Source of the DNA: an uncultured Lutibacter sp.
Lineage (GTDB): Bacteria > Bacteroidota > Bacteroidia > Flavobacteriales > Flavobacteriaceae
Assembly: GCF_947495725.1 (NCBI RefSeq)
Contig: NZ_CANLZZ010000009.1
Location: 1 to 64,000, forward strand
Direction: 5' to 3'
DNA length: 64,000 bases
The notes under the pieces are model-generated. The model was not told the origin of the DNA and searched no databases. It worked only from the letters and a program-made list of their open reading frames with translations. Of the stretch, positions 42,337-51,521 are shown in pieces. Within the stretch, counting starts at the first letter, position 1; every line of letters starts with the position of its first letter. The position numbers were made by a program, and so were the translations under genes.

Positions 42337-43470
42337 TTAATTAATGGGTGTTAATCTGTAAATTCCTTTAAATTCAACAGAAACATAAATATATCCATCG
42401 GGTGCCTGAACAACAGTTCTAATTCGTCCAATATCTTCCATTAATTTTTCTTCTTCAACTACTTTATTATCAGAAATAACACATCTATCTAAATATTGAA
42501 ATTTTAACGAACCTACCAAAATATTCCCTTTCCAATTTGGGTATTTGTTGCTTGTTACATATGCCATTCCACTAGGTGCAATTGAAGGAACCCAATAATG
42601 AATTGGGTTTTCCATTCCAGGTAATGTTTTGTTTTCAGTAAAAGTTGTACCGTTATAGTTGATTCCATAAGAAGCTTTTGGCCAACCATAATTTTTCCCA
42701 GGTTTAACAATATTAATTTCATCACCACCTTGTGGACCGTGCTCGTGCAACCAAATTTCACCAGTTTCAGGATGTAAAATCATTCCTTGCGGATTTCTAT
42801 GACCGTATGAATAGGTAGCTTTTTTTGCATTTGGCGTATTGTAAAATGGGTTAGACGTTGGAATACTCCCATCTTTATGTATTCGGTAAATTTTTCCTCC
42901 ATCTTTTTGAAGACTTTGTGGATTTTCATCTCTTTTTCCTCTATCACCAACAGAGAAATATAAAAATCCTTCTTTGTCAAAAACAATTCTAGAACCAAAA
43001 TGTTGACCTTTTTTGGTGTTTGGTGTTGCTTTATACAAAACTTCTAAATTGGTTAAAGAATTACCTGTTAGTTTAGCTCTAGCAATAGTTGTATTTGCAC
43101 CTTTATTATCTTTTTCAATATTTGAAGCGTAAGAAAAATAAATCCACCCCGTATTTTTATAATCGGGGTCTAGTTGAATATCCATAAAACCACCTTGCCC
43201 TTGAACAATAATTTCAGGAACATTTGAAATAAGAGTTTTAACTCCATTTTTAAAATGAATTAAATCTCCTTTTTTTTCTGAAATTAGCATCGATCCATCA
43301 GGTAAAAACGCCATTCCCCAAGCCTGATCTAATTTGTCAACAACAAGTTCAGCTTTAAATTGAAATGGCTTGTCTCCAGTATTTGAAGTAACATTTACTA
43401 ATTTTGGTGCTTCTTGATTACAATTTAGGAATAAAAAAAATGCTAAACAAAGTGTTTGAAAATAGTTCAT
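42337..43470 (-). CDS. PQQ-dependent sugar dehydrogenase-like lipoprotein (GSDH fold)
   Basis: 377 residues with a lipoprotein-type signal (FFLFLNC, Cys17). Six-bladed propeller of the soluble aldose / glucose-sorbosone dehydrogenase family: LDQAWGMAFLPDGSMLISEK, GQGGFMDIQLDPDY, GSRIVFDKEGFLYFSVGDRG, SYGHRNPQGMILHPETGEIWLHEHGPQGGDEIN. The HGPQGGDE motif includes PQQ/Ca ligands in the family. It oxidises aldoses or a similar alcohol in the periplasm if PQQ is present. Co-transcribed with a TonB receptor. Confidence 0.85.
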   Translation of the reverse strand: MNYFQTLCLAFFLFLNCNQEAPKLVNVTSNTGDKPFQFKAELVVDKLDQAWGMAFLPDGSMLISEKKGDLIHFKNGVKTLISNVPEIIVQGQGGFMDIQLDPDYKNTGWIYFSYASNIEKDNKGANTTIARAKLTGNSLTNLEVLYKATPNTKKGQHFGSRIVFDKEGFLYFSVGDRGKRDENPQSLQKDGGKIYRIHKDGSIPTSNPFYNTPNAKKATYSYGHRNPQGMILHPETGEIWLHEHGPQGGDEINIVKPGKNYGWPKASYGINYNGTTFTENKTLPGMENPIHYWVPSIAPSGMAYVTSNKYPNWKGNILVGSLKFQYLDRCVISDNKVVEEEKLMEDIGRIRTVVQAPDGYIYVSVEFKGIYRLTPIN

Positions 43471-43527
43471 TTTAAAGAGTTTAAATACGAGTATGAATCA
43501 AATATAATTAAAATTTGATTCAGTTTG

Positions 43528-43911
43528 CTAAAATCCGGTTTTTATAGAAACTATTAATAAACCCCAACCAATAATTAAAAATAAACCGCCAAGAGGTGTT
43601 ATTGGACCTAAAAATTTCAATTTTCTGTTTTTTGCAGAAGAAATAACCAACCCATATATACTAAAAGAAAATAATAAGATTCCAATTATAAAACTGTAAA
43701 CCATATATGTTTCTGAAGTAGTTTCAAAATTAAAATTGAATCCAATTATTAAAAGTACAATAGCGTGGTACATTTGATATTTTACACCAGTTTCAAAACT
43801 TTTTAGTTGCTCTTCTGATAGTATTTTTTTTAAAGCGTGAGCTCCAAAAGCTCCAAAAATTACCGATAATCCTCCTAAAATACTTGCCGTAATTAATGTA
43901 AATTGTTCCAT
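43528..43911 (-). CDS. DUF423 family membrane protein
   Basis: 127 residues, four transmembrane segments. The N-terminus LGGLSVIFGAFGAHALKKILSEEQLKSFETGVKYQMYHAIVLL is the DUF423 (YgdD/YwdK) signature; the C-terminus has FLGPITPLGGLFLIIGW. Inner membrane, function unknown. It is separated from the gatB/aspS gene by a terminator, so it has its own promoter. Confidence 0.9.
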   Translation of the reverse strand: MEQFTLITASILGGLSVIFGAFGAHALKKILSEEQLKSFETGVKYQMYHAIVLLIIGFNFNFETTSETYMVYSFIIGILLFSFSIYGLVISSAKNRKLKFLGPITPLGGLFLIIGWGLLIVSIKTGF

Positions 43912-43946
43912 AAGTTGTTTTATTAAACTATAATATTACTAAAAAT

Positions 43947-43979
43947 AAAAGTCCTATTTAGTATATAAATAGGACTTTT
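43947..43979 (-). terminator. terminator of the gat operon
   Basis: A 14-bp perfect stem (43947-43960 with 43966-43979), loop gtata, lying 22 bp after the gatB/aspS stop. The flanking A run becomes a T run on the minus strand. Confidence 0.85.
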
Positions 43980-44000
43980 TATTTGAAATGAAAAAGTTAA

Positions 44001-47000
44001 TTATCTAATAACTTTCACATTTTGTTCTTCAATCTTTTTATCTGATAATAGGGAAGGGGCTCCAAAAAGTAAATCTTCACTTGTTCCTGTTTTAGGAAAT
44101 GCCATTACATCTCTAATAGAGTTCTTTTTCTCTAGTATCATCATTAACCGATCAACTCCCCAAGCAATTCCACCGTGTGGAGGCGCACCATATTGGAAAG
44201 CTTTGTACATAGTTCCAACACTTTTTATCATTTCTTCTTTATTGTAACCCATATTTCTATAAGTTGCTTCTAAAATTTCGGACTTATGTGCACGAACTGA
44301 TCCTCCACCAATTTCAAATCCATTTAAAATTAAGTCGTATTGTTGAGCTATAATTGTTCCAATTTCATCTTCATTTCCGTTCATATGCTTTTCTAAATCG
44401 TAAATTGCTGGCATAGAAAACGGATTGTGTGTAAATGTCCATCTTCCTTCATCTGTTTTTTCAAACATTGGAAAATCTACAACCCAAGCAGGTCTTAATT
44501 CTTTAGGATTTATTAAGCGTAATAGTTTACCCATTTCTTGACGCACTGCATCTAAAGCTTTATTAGCTGTTGCATAATCGGCAGCAGAAAAGAATACAAT
44601 ATCACCAACTTGAGCATTGGTTGCAGCAATAATTTTTGCAGCAATTTCTTCGCCTAAAAACTTAATAATAGGCGATTGTAAATCGTTTTCATTTACAATA
44701 ATATAAGCCAATCCACCAAGTCCATTAAATTGTGCAATAGCAGTTAAATTCTCGATCTGACCTTTAGTCATTCGCTTTCCACCTTGTTCTTTTGCAGAAA
44801 CTCTAATACATTTAACAATTCCGCCATCTTCAATTGGTTTACTAAAAACTTGGAATGTTGTATCTTTTACAATATCAGTAATATCTTGCATTTGTAAACC
44901 GTAGCGTAAATCTGGTCTGTCACAACCATATTTATCCATTGCGTCTTTATAGGTAATTACCTCAAATGGACGTAAAATCCATTTTTTACCATATATTTTT
45001 TTAACTATTTCATTAAACATTTTAGTGTTTAAATCTATAATTTGCTGCATACTTGCATAGGCCATTTCAATATCTAATTGTGTAAATTCGGGCTGACGAT
45101 CACCACGAGAATCTTCATCTCTAAAACAACGTGCAACTTGGAAATATTTTTCATAGCCACTAACCATTAACATTTGTTTAAATTGTTGAGGTGCTTGTGG
45201 TAAAGTGTAAAAACTTCCAGCTTGTTTACGAGTTGGAACTATAAATTCACGTGCCCCTTCATCTGTTCCGGCACTTAAAATAGGTGTTTCAATTTCTAAA
45301 AACTCTTCTTCATCTAAAATATCACGTAACAATTTTATAACCTTATGTCGGTTTACAATTGCTCTTTTTACATCATCGTTTCTATGATCTAAAAACTTGT
45401 ATTGAAAACGAACATTTTCGTTTGTTTTTGTTGCCCTCTTAATTTCAAAAGGTAATGTTTTAGAAAGGTTTAAAATATCTAATTCAGAAGTTTCTAATTC
45501 AATTTTCCCTGTACGTAAACTCGGGTTAAAATCATCTTCATTTCTAACAACCACAATTCCTGTTACACTTATTACAGATTCTGGTTTAAGTTTTACTAAT
45601 TCGTCTAAATTTGGAAATGATTCTCTGCTTAAACGAACTTGGAAAACCTCTTGACTTGAATCACGTAAATCAATAAAAATAAGTTCTCCGTGGTCACGCA
45701 CACTAGCAACCCAACCAGCCAAAGTTACTTTTTCTGAAACCGTTGCATTTGATAAATCAGTGATTTTATGAGTTCTATAATTATCTTTAATAACAATAGG
45801 AATTTCTGGTAGCGCATCTTCCAATTCAACCTTTTCGGCCGAAACTTTTGCTTTTGGAAGTTCACCAAAAGTTTTTTTCTTTTCAGAAATTGCAGCAGCA
45901 CCCAAAGTATCAATAATATTCTGACGAATAACTTTTCCTGAAGCACCTTTACCAATAATAGCTATTACTTTACCAACTAAAATACCTGCTTTTCCTTGGT
46001 TTCCAGCTTTAATTTCATCTGCTACAACTTTATTTTCTGAAATTACTTTAGAAATTACTTCATTAATCTTCTCTTCTGAAATAGTGTTTTCTTCAAAGTA
46101 TTTATTGTAGTCAAACGTTCGGTCAACTAAATAAGCTGTTATTGCATTTTGAACAAGAACCGCAGTAATTTTCTCTGCTTTAAATAATTGGAAAATTTCT
46201 ATTAAATGGTTTATGTTATTAATTTTGGCATAATCTTCAGCTTTGATATTATTTGCTAAAGTTTTAGCAACAAACGAAGGATCTTTTAACTCATTATTAA
46301 TTGCAACAAAAGTTTGCGAACGCAATGAATCGGCTGTGAAAAACTTAGCATCTTGTGGTAGTACTCCACCACCAATTAAAATTGATTCCACAGCATAAGG
46401 AAGTACACTAGTATCAACTTTAATTTCTTCAATTTCTTTTTTTATGCTAACAAACGGTAAATCTGGTTCAGAAATAAAGCGGTAATCTGCTTCAAATTCT
46501 TTTTTACGCATTGTTTTAGTTTGCTTTAAATCTGCATCCCATAAAACGGTTGTTTGATCGGGTCTAAATTCTTTATGTTCAATGTAATAATTAAATTGTT
46601 TTTCAACTTCTTCTTTTAATGCATCAACCATAAACTTAAACGAGTTTAAGTTTTTAATTTCTGTTCGTGGATTTAAATCGTAGCTACGTTTTTTACGAAT
46701 AGAAACAGAAACGTCCGATTTAAATTCTCCTTTTTCTAAGTTAGCCTCAGAAATTCCTAAGTTTTGTACAATTCGTTGAATGTACTGTGCATAGGTAGAA
46801 GCATCTTCAATATTGCGAATACAAGGATCTGTCACAATTTCAATAAGAGGAACACCAGCTTTATTAAAATCTACTAACGAAATATTTTTTTCGTGCACTA
46901 GTTTTGCAGCATCTTCCTCAATATGAACTTGTGTTAAATTTACAGTAAATTGTGAACCATCATTTCTAAAACACGAAACTTCACCATCTGGAATTACCGG

Positions 47001-47330
47001 ATTGTGATACTGTGTAATTTGAATGTTTTTCGGGTTGTCTGGGTATTCGTAATGTTTTCTATCCCAAGATATTACTTCGTTTTTAAAGGTGGATTTTACA
47101 GCTTTTCCAAAATAAATAGCTTTAGAAATTGCTTCTTTATTTATAGATGGTAAAACTCCCATTTGCCCAGTACATACTGAACATATATTTTCGTTTGGTG
47201 TTTCAATTTCTTGATTTGGACAAGAACAAAACAACTTCGTTTTGGTATTTAATCGAACGTGTGTTTCAAGTCCGATTACCAATTCTAAATCGTGCGCTTT
47301 TATAGCGGCGGTTAATTGTTCCAATTCCAT
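44001..47330 (-). CDS. gatB/aspS: GatB-AspRS fusion: amidotransferase subunit B joined to aspartyl-tRNA synthetase
   Basis: 1109 residues in one uninterrupted frame. Residues 1 to about 490 are GatB: ELVIGLETHVRLNTK, zinc cysteines in FCSCPN...CSVCTGQMGVLP, and a YqeY-like tail ending SGKVIRQNIIDTLG. After a linker, about 515-1109 is a bacterial-type AspRS: OB-fold anticodon domain (VTLAGWVASVRDHGELIFIDLRD), class II motif 2 FRDEDSRGDRQPEFTQLD, GAD insertion, motif 3 GGIAWGVDRLMMIL. His547 in RDHGE matches the His31 position linked to relaxed tRNA-Asn recognition in Pseudomonas AspRS (from memory); E. coli AspRS has Leu there. So the fusion probably charges tRNA-Asn with Asp and amidates it in one complex. 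It overlaps gatA by one base. Confidence 0.93.
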   Translation of the reverse strand: MELEQLTAAIKAHDLELVIGLETHVRLNTKTKLFCSCPNQEIETPNENICSVCTGQMGVLPSINKEAISKAIYFGKAVKSTFKNEVISWDRKHYEYPDNPKNIQITQYHNPVIPDGEVSCFRNDGSQFTVNLTQVHIEEDAAKLVHEKNISLVDFNKAGVPLIEIVTDPCIRNIEDASTYAQYIQRIVQNLGISEANLEKGEFKSDVSVSIRKKRSYDLNPRTEIKNLNSFKFMVDALKEEVEKQFNYYIEHKEFRPDQTTVLWDADLKQTKTMRKKEFEADYRFISEPDLPFVSIKKEIEEIKVDTSVLPYAVESILIGGGVLPQDAKFFTADSLRSQTFVAINNELKDPSFVAKTLANNIKAEDYAKINNINHLIEIFQLFKAEKITAVLVQNAITAYLVDRTFDYNKYFEENTISEEKINEVISKVISENKVVADEIKAGNQGKAGILVGKVIAIIGKGASGKVIRQNIIDTLGAAAISEKKKTFGELPKAKVSAEKVELEDALPEIPIVIKDNYRTHKITDLSNATVSEKVTLAGWVASVRDHGELIFIDLRDSSQEVFQVRLSRESFPNLDELVKLKPESVISVTGIVVVRNEDDFNPSLRTGKIELETSELDILNLSKTLPFEIKRATKTNENVRFQYKFLDHRNDDVKRAIVNRHKVIKLLRDILDEEEFLEIETPILSAGTDEGAREFIVPTRKQAGSFYTLPQAPQQFKQMLMVSGYEKYFQVARCFRDEDSRGDRQPEFTQLDIEMAYASMQQIIDLNTKMFNEIVKKIYGKKWILRPFEVITYKDAMDKYGCDRPDLRYGLQMQDITDIVKDTTFQVFSKPIEDGGIVKCIRVSAKEQGGKRMTKGQIENLTAIAQFNGLGGLAYIIVNENDLQSPIIKFLGEEIAAKIIAATNAQVGDIVFFSAADYATANKALDAVRQEMGKLLRLINPKELRPAWVVDFPMFEKTDEGRWTFTHNPFSMPAIYDLEKHMNGNEDEIGTIIAQQYDLILNGFEIGGGSVRAHKSEILEATYRNMGYNKEEMIKSVGTMYKAFQYGAPPHGGIAWGVDRLMMILEKKNSIRDVMAFPKTGTSEDLLFGAPSLLSDKKIEEQNVKVIR

Positions 47331-48727
47331 TATATTGTTTCTTTTAAGAAGTTAGCAAACTTCAATATTGTTTGTTCTTGATTTTTTGCAGCTGTAATTT
47401 GTAAACCAGTTTCCGTTCCTTGCGGTACAGTAAGTGTAGGTAATTGACCTAAACTAAAACCAACTGTATAAGCATCTGATAAATACATTGCTAAAGGATC
47501 TTTTAAACTATCACCAATTTTTGGAGGTGAATTTGGTGTAACGGGAGAAATGATTAAATCAACTTCTTCAAAATCCTTTTCAAAATTTTGTGAAATTTGA
47601 TCTCTTAAAGCCAAACCTTTTAAATAAATTTCATCTGAAAATCCCTGAGATAAAACTTGATTTCCCCCAACTATTCGTCGTTTAGATTCTTCTGAAAAAT
47701 TTTCGGAGCGAGTTATTGAATAAGTGTCTTTCAAATTTTCACCTTCAATTCTGTTTCCGTAATTGGTTCCATCTAATCGTGATAAGTTAGAAGCAGTTTC
47801 GGCCATTGCCAAAGTATAATACGTTGAAACTAAAGTATCAGATTTAAAGAAATCTAATTCTCTTACTTCTATTCCCGTTGCTTTTATTTTTTCAATAGCA
47901 GCTAAAAAGTCAGCTTTTATTTTTGGATCAATTGCGTCGTTATCAATAAAGTTTTTAAAGTAACCAACAGTTTTTACATTGTTAGTTTTAATAGCTTCTT
48001 CATTAATTTGAGAAGATGTGTGTGTGGTTTGATCTTTGCCATCTTTTCCACTCATTACATTAAGTACAATACGAATATCTTCAATAGTTTTTGCTAAAGG
48101 TCCCACACAGTCTGTAGAGGACGCATAAGCCATAATTCCATATCTAGAAATACGACCATAAGTTGGTTTTAAGCCATAAATTTTATTGTAACCAGCCGGC
48201 TGGCGAATAGAACCTCCAGTATCTCCACCAATTGAAAAAACAGTGTAATCTTTTGCTACATTTACTGCCGATCCACCACTTGATCCTCCAGCAACCAATT
48301 CCGGATTAATAGCATTTTTTACGGCGCCAAAAATAGTATTTTCACTTGAAGAACCGTGACCAAAACTATCACAGTTTTCTTTTACTAATGGAATTGCTCC
48401 TGCATCTAATAGTTTTTGAATGGCAGTTGCCGTGTAAGCCGATTTGTAATTTTTTAACAAGTCAGAACTAGCTGTAGTGTAAGTTCCTTGAACCATATAT
48501 ACATCTTTAATTCCAAAAGGAATTCCTTCCAACAAACCAATTTCTTCACCGTTTGCAATTTTAGCATCAACCTTTGTAGCTAAAGCCAAAGCAGTATCTT
48601 CTAATAATGAATTAACCGAGTTGTAGGTGTTCTTTTTTAGTAAATCTAATCTCTCTTGAACTAAGGTTGTACAAGATATTTCCTTGTTCACCAATTGCTG
48701 GTGAAGCTGTTTTATTTGCGAATCCAT
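47330..48727 (-). CDS. gatA: Asp-tRNA(Asn)/Glu-tRNA(Gln) amidotransferase subunit A
   Basis: 465 residues. Amidase-signature family with the Ser-cisSer-Lys triad: Lys in GIPFGIKDVYMVQG, cis-Ser in LVAGGSSGGSAVNVA, nucleophilic Ser in IGGDTGGSIRQPAGYNKIYGLKPTYGR. GatA hydrolyses glutamine and channels ammonia to GatB. The start lies one base after the gatC stop region, and its stop overlaps the ATG of the fusion gene (TAATG), so all three genes are translated together. Slightly shorter than typical GatA (about 480). Confidence 0.95.
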   Translation of the reverse strand: MDSQIKQLHQQLVNKEISCTTLVQERLDLLKKNTYNSVNSLLEDTALALATKVDAKIANGEEIGLLEGIPFGIKDVYMVQGTYTTASSDLLKNYKSAYTATAIQKLLDAGAIPLVKENCDSFGHGSSSENTIFGAVKNAINPELVAGGSSGGSAVNVAKDYTVFSIGGDTGGSIRQPAGYNKIYGLKPTYGRISRYGIMAYASSTDCVGPLAKTIEDIRIVLNVMSGKDGKDQTTHTSSQINEEAIKTNNVKTVGYFKNFIDNDAIDPKIKADFLAAIEKIKATGIEVRELDFFKSDTLVSTYYTLAMAETASNLSRLDGTNYGNRIEGENLKDTYSITRSENFSEESKRRIVGGNQVLSQGFSDEIYLKGLALRDQISQNFEKDFEEVDLIISPVTPNSPPKIGDSLKDPLAMYLSDAYTVGFSLGQLPTLTVPQGTETGLQITAAKNQEQTILKFANFLKETI

Positions 48728-48728
48728 A

Positions 48729-48998
48729 TTAGTCTTCTATCACTTTTGAAACTACTAAATACCCGTTTTTTTCTTTTGGAAAGTTTTCTTTAATAATTTG
48801 TTTTTCCAAAATTGGGCTCTCTATAACAACATCTTCTCTTAAATCATTTACTGAAACACAATTATAATTGACATTATTAGAAGAGTTATTATTATTTGGT
48901 TGTGCATTTTTAATTACCTCAAATAATTTGTTCACGGTCTCTGAGGGCTGTGCTCCTTTAATACTCGACAATATGTCGACTGTCATTATTTTACTCAT
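48729..48998 (-). CDS. gatC: amidotransferase subunit C, divergent
   Basis: 89 residues. The C-terminal half matches GatC (VNDLREDVVIES...IIKENFPKEKNGYLVVSKVIED). The N-terminal half is unusual: the normal helical hairpin is shortened and an asparagine-rich stretch (NAQPNNNNSSNNVNYN) stands where the second helix would be. GatC normally braces the GatA-GatB interface. The call rests on the C-terminal motif and on the operon with gatA and gatB/aspS. Confidence 0.82.
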   Translation of the reverse strand: MSKIMTVDILSSIKGAQPSETVNKLFEVIKNAQPNNNNSSNNVNYNCVSVNDLREDVVIESPILEKQIIKENFPKEKNGYLVVSKVIED

Positions 48999-49037
48999 GT
49001 TTTTTATTTTAGTTTTTTGTTCAAACTTTTAAGTTGG

Positions 49038-49045
49038 CAAAATTA
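49038..49045 (-). promoter_or_regulatory. gat operon -7 promoter element
   Basis: TAATTTTG on the minus strand, an exact TAnnTTTG match 40 bases before the gatC ATG. Confidence 0.5.
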
Positions 49046-49228
49046 CGAAAGTTTTGTGAGGGGAACATCATTTTTTTGAAAGAACACAAGGGTAAAATAG
49101 CAGAAATCCATACTATTAGGTTAATATTTTAAGATATCTTAAATGTATATCCATATCATTAACGTATGTATAAATTAAGAAGCAATAATTGCTTTGAAAT
49201 TCAATTTTTTCTAATTTGTTAATTAACG

Positions 49229-49236
49229 TACTTTTG
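49229..49236 (+). promoter_or_regulatory. recQ -7 promoter element
   Basis: tacttttg, an exact TAnnTTTG match 16 bases before the recQ ATG. The nearest upstream tttg (49215-49218) is too close to be the -33 element. Confidence 0.45.
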
Positions 49237-49251
49237 TCGAAAATTAGTTAA

Positions 49252-51375
49252 ATGCTATCAAAAGACCTACAAGAGAAATTACAACCTACATTAAAAACCT
49301 ATTTTGGTTACGATACTTTTAGAGATGAGCAACAAAAAATTGTAGAATCGGTACTTCAAAAAAGGGATAATTTAGTTATTATGCCAACTGGTGGAGGTAA
49401 GTCCATTTGTTTTCAATTACCAGCATTGTTATTTGAAGGCTTAACACTTGTAATATCGCCATTAATAGCCCTAATGAAAGACCAAGTTGATGGTTTAAAT
49501 GCGAATGGAATTTCAGCAGATTTTTACAATAGCAGTCAAGAAAGTTTTGAGCAAGAGGAAGTGTTTGAAAAAATATTTAGTAAAGAATTGAAGTTGTTAT
49601 ATGTTGCACCAGAGAGTTTGTCATTTCTTCAAAATATTTTAACAGAAGAGCATATTAGTTGTGTGGCTATAGATGAAGCGCACTGTATTTCTTCTTGGGG
49701 ACACGATTTTCGTCCATCCTATCAGCAACTTGGTTTTTTAAAACAAACACTTCCAAATACGCCAATTATTGCATTAACTGCAACTGCAGATAAAGCTACA
49801 AGAGCAGATATTGTTGAGCAATTAAATATTCCTAAAGCAACACAGTTTATTTCTTCTTTTGATAGAAAAAATATAGAATTAGAAGTTCGTATTGCAAATG
49901 ATCGAATTTCTCAAATAATTAAATTTATTAGAAAGCAACCAAATGAGTCGGGTATTATTTATTGCTTAAGTAGAAAAGGAACGGAACAAACTGCGGCAAA
50001 ATTAAAACAAAATGGAATTAATGCGGCGCCTTACCACGCAGGATTAAATTTTGCAGAACGTTCTAAAACACAAGAAGATTTTATTTATGATAAAACAAAA
50101 GTAGTTTGCGCTACTATTGCTTTTGGAATGGGGATTGACAAATCCAATGTACGATGGGTTATTCATTTTAATATGCCTAAAAACATTGAAGGTTATTACC
50201 AGGAAATTGGGCGTTGTGGAAGAGATGGATTAAAAGCAAATGCCTTATTATTTCATAGTTATTCCGATGTAATTCAGTTGAAAAAATTTATGAGTGGAGC
50301 TTCAAATGAAGAGGTTCAGGCTGCAAAATTGGAAAGAATGAAGCAGTTTTCTGAAGCAACTACTTGTAGAAGAAAAATTTTATTGAGTTATTTTGGTGAA
50401 TTATTAGCTAAAAATTGTGGTAATTGTGATGTATGTAAAAACCCTCCACAATTTTTTAATGGTACTATTATAGCTCAAAAAGCACTTTCGGTAATTACAC
50501 GGTTAAAGGAAAGCGAAGCTATTGGTATGGTAATTGATGTATTAAGAGGTGCACATAATGCATCAGTTTTAGAAAAAGGATACGACAAGTTGAAATCCCA
50601 CGGAGTTGGAAGTGATATTTCTTGGAGAGATTGGCAGCAATATTTAATTCAACTAACAAATCAAGGTTATTGTGAAATTGCGTTTCATAAAAATAACGCA
50701 CTGCAATTAACTAGTTTTTCTAAAAAAGTATTATTTGAAAATGAGCAAGTTAATTTAACAAAACCAGTTGAGTATAAAGAACCAAGTGTTTCTGAAAAAT
50801 CAATAAAAGTTGCAAAAACACCAAAAGCTAAGAAAGATTCATTATTTGAACGATTGAGGAAATTACGACAAGAAATTGCTTTAGCAGAGAATATTCCGGC
50901 ATATTTGGTTTTTAGTGATGCTTCGCTTAAGGAAATGGAAAGAGCAAGGCCAATGAGTGAATCGGATTTTTTAGAAATAAGTGGAGTAGGGCGCCGAAAA
51001 TTAGAGGTTTATGGAGAAGATTTTATAGCGGAAATTATAGCTTTTTCAAACGAGAAAAGAAAAACAAAAAAAAAGAAAGATACACACAAAATTACATACG
51101 ATTTATATAAAGAAGGTTTAACAATTGATGAAATTGCTGATAAGCGTAGTTTAAAATCGACAACTATCTTTTCACATTTGGCTTTGCTGTATACCGAGGG
51201 AAAGGATATTGAAATTTATGATTTTGTAACAAAGGAAGAAGTTGAGAAAATAAGACAAACAAAAGATGAGCTAGAAAGTCCTCAAGCTTTAAAGCCATAT
51301 TACGAGCATTTGAACGCAGAAATTGAATATTTTAAAATTAGACTTGCATTAACTATTATTGATAGGGAAACGTAA
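49252..51375 (+). CDS. recQ: ATP-dependent DNA helicase RecQ
   Basis: 707 residues. Superfamily 2 helicase core: motif 0 FRDEQQKIV, Walker A in MPTGGGKS (44-51), DEAH box with the aromatic loop (IDEAHCISSWGHDFRPSY), motif VI QEIGRCGRDG. Zinc-binding CRRKILL...NCGNCDVC and a winged-helix RQC domain follow, then HRDC (about 535-605: RLRKLRQEIALAENIPAYLVFSDASL) and a C-terminal helix-turn-helix (KRSLKSTTIFSHLALLYTEG). It unwinds recombination and replication intermediates 3' to 5'. Longer than E. coli RecQ (about 610) because of the C-terminal domain, as is normal for Bacteroidota. Confidence 0.96.
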   Translation: MLSKDLQEKLQPTLKTYFGYDTFRDEQQKIVESVLQKRDNLVIMPTGGGKSICFQLPALLFEGLTLVISPLIALMKDQVDGLNANGISADFYNSSQESFEQEEVFEKIFSKELKLLYVAPESLSFLQNILTEEHISCVAIDEAHCISSWGHDFRPSYQQLGFLKQTLPNTPIIALTATADKATRADIVEQLNIPKATQFISSFDRKNIELEVRIANDRISQIIKFIRKQPNESGIIYCLSRKGTEQTAAKLKQNGINAAPYHAGLNFAERSKTQEDFIYDKTKVVCATIAFGMGIDKSNVRWVIHFNMPKNIEGYYQEIGRCGRDGLKANALLFHSYSDVIQLKKFMSGASNEEVQAAKLERMKQFSEATTCRRKILLSYFGELLAKNCGNCDVCKNPPQFFNGTIIAQKALSVITRLKESEAIGMVIDVLRGAHNASVLEKGYDKLKSHGVGSDISWRDWQQYLIQLTNQGYCEIAFHKNNALQLTSFSKKVLFENEQVNLTKPVEYKEPSVSEKSIKVAKTPKAKKDSLFERLRKLRQEIALAENIPAYLVFSDASLKEMERARPMSESDFLEISGVGRRKLEVYGEDFIAEIIAFSNEKRKTKKKKDTHKITYDLYKEGLTIDEIADKRSLKSTTIFSHLALLYTEGKDIEIYDFVTKEEVEKIRQTKDELESPQALKPYYEHLNAEIEYFKIRLALTIIDRET

Positions 51376-51452
51376 TTCAATTTAAATTGTTAAAAATTGC
51401 TTTCAGATTTGATAATTAACATTTTATTTTCACTTTTTTAAGTAAAACTAAC

Positions 51453-51460
51453 TATTTTTG
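51453..51460 (+). promoter_or_regulatory. -7 promoter element before the leader ORF
   Basis: tatttttg, an exact TAnnTTTG match. The transcript would start about 8-10 bases before the small ORF at 51474. Confidence 0.5.
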
Positions 51461-51473
51461 TACGCTTAAAAAA

Positions 51474-51521
51474 ATGAGAAGAAATTTTATTAAGCTATTG
51501 AAACAGAGAGGAGATTATTAA
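51474..51521 (+). CDS. 15-codon leader ORF overlapping the DedA-like gene
   Basis: ATG at 51474 reads MRRNFIKLLKQRGDY and stops with TAA at 51519-51521, whose last A is the first base of the next gene's ATG (TAATG). The peptide is basic and amphipathic. The exact overlap suggests translational coupling, possibly a regulatory leader. It may also be chance in an AT-rich leader. Confidence 0.4.
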   Translation: MRRNFIKLLKQRGDY

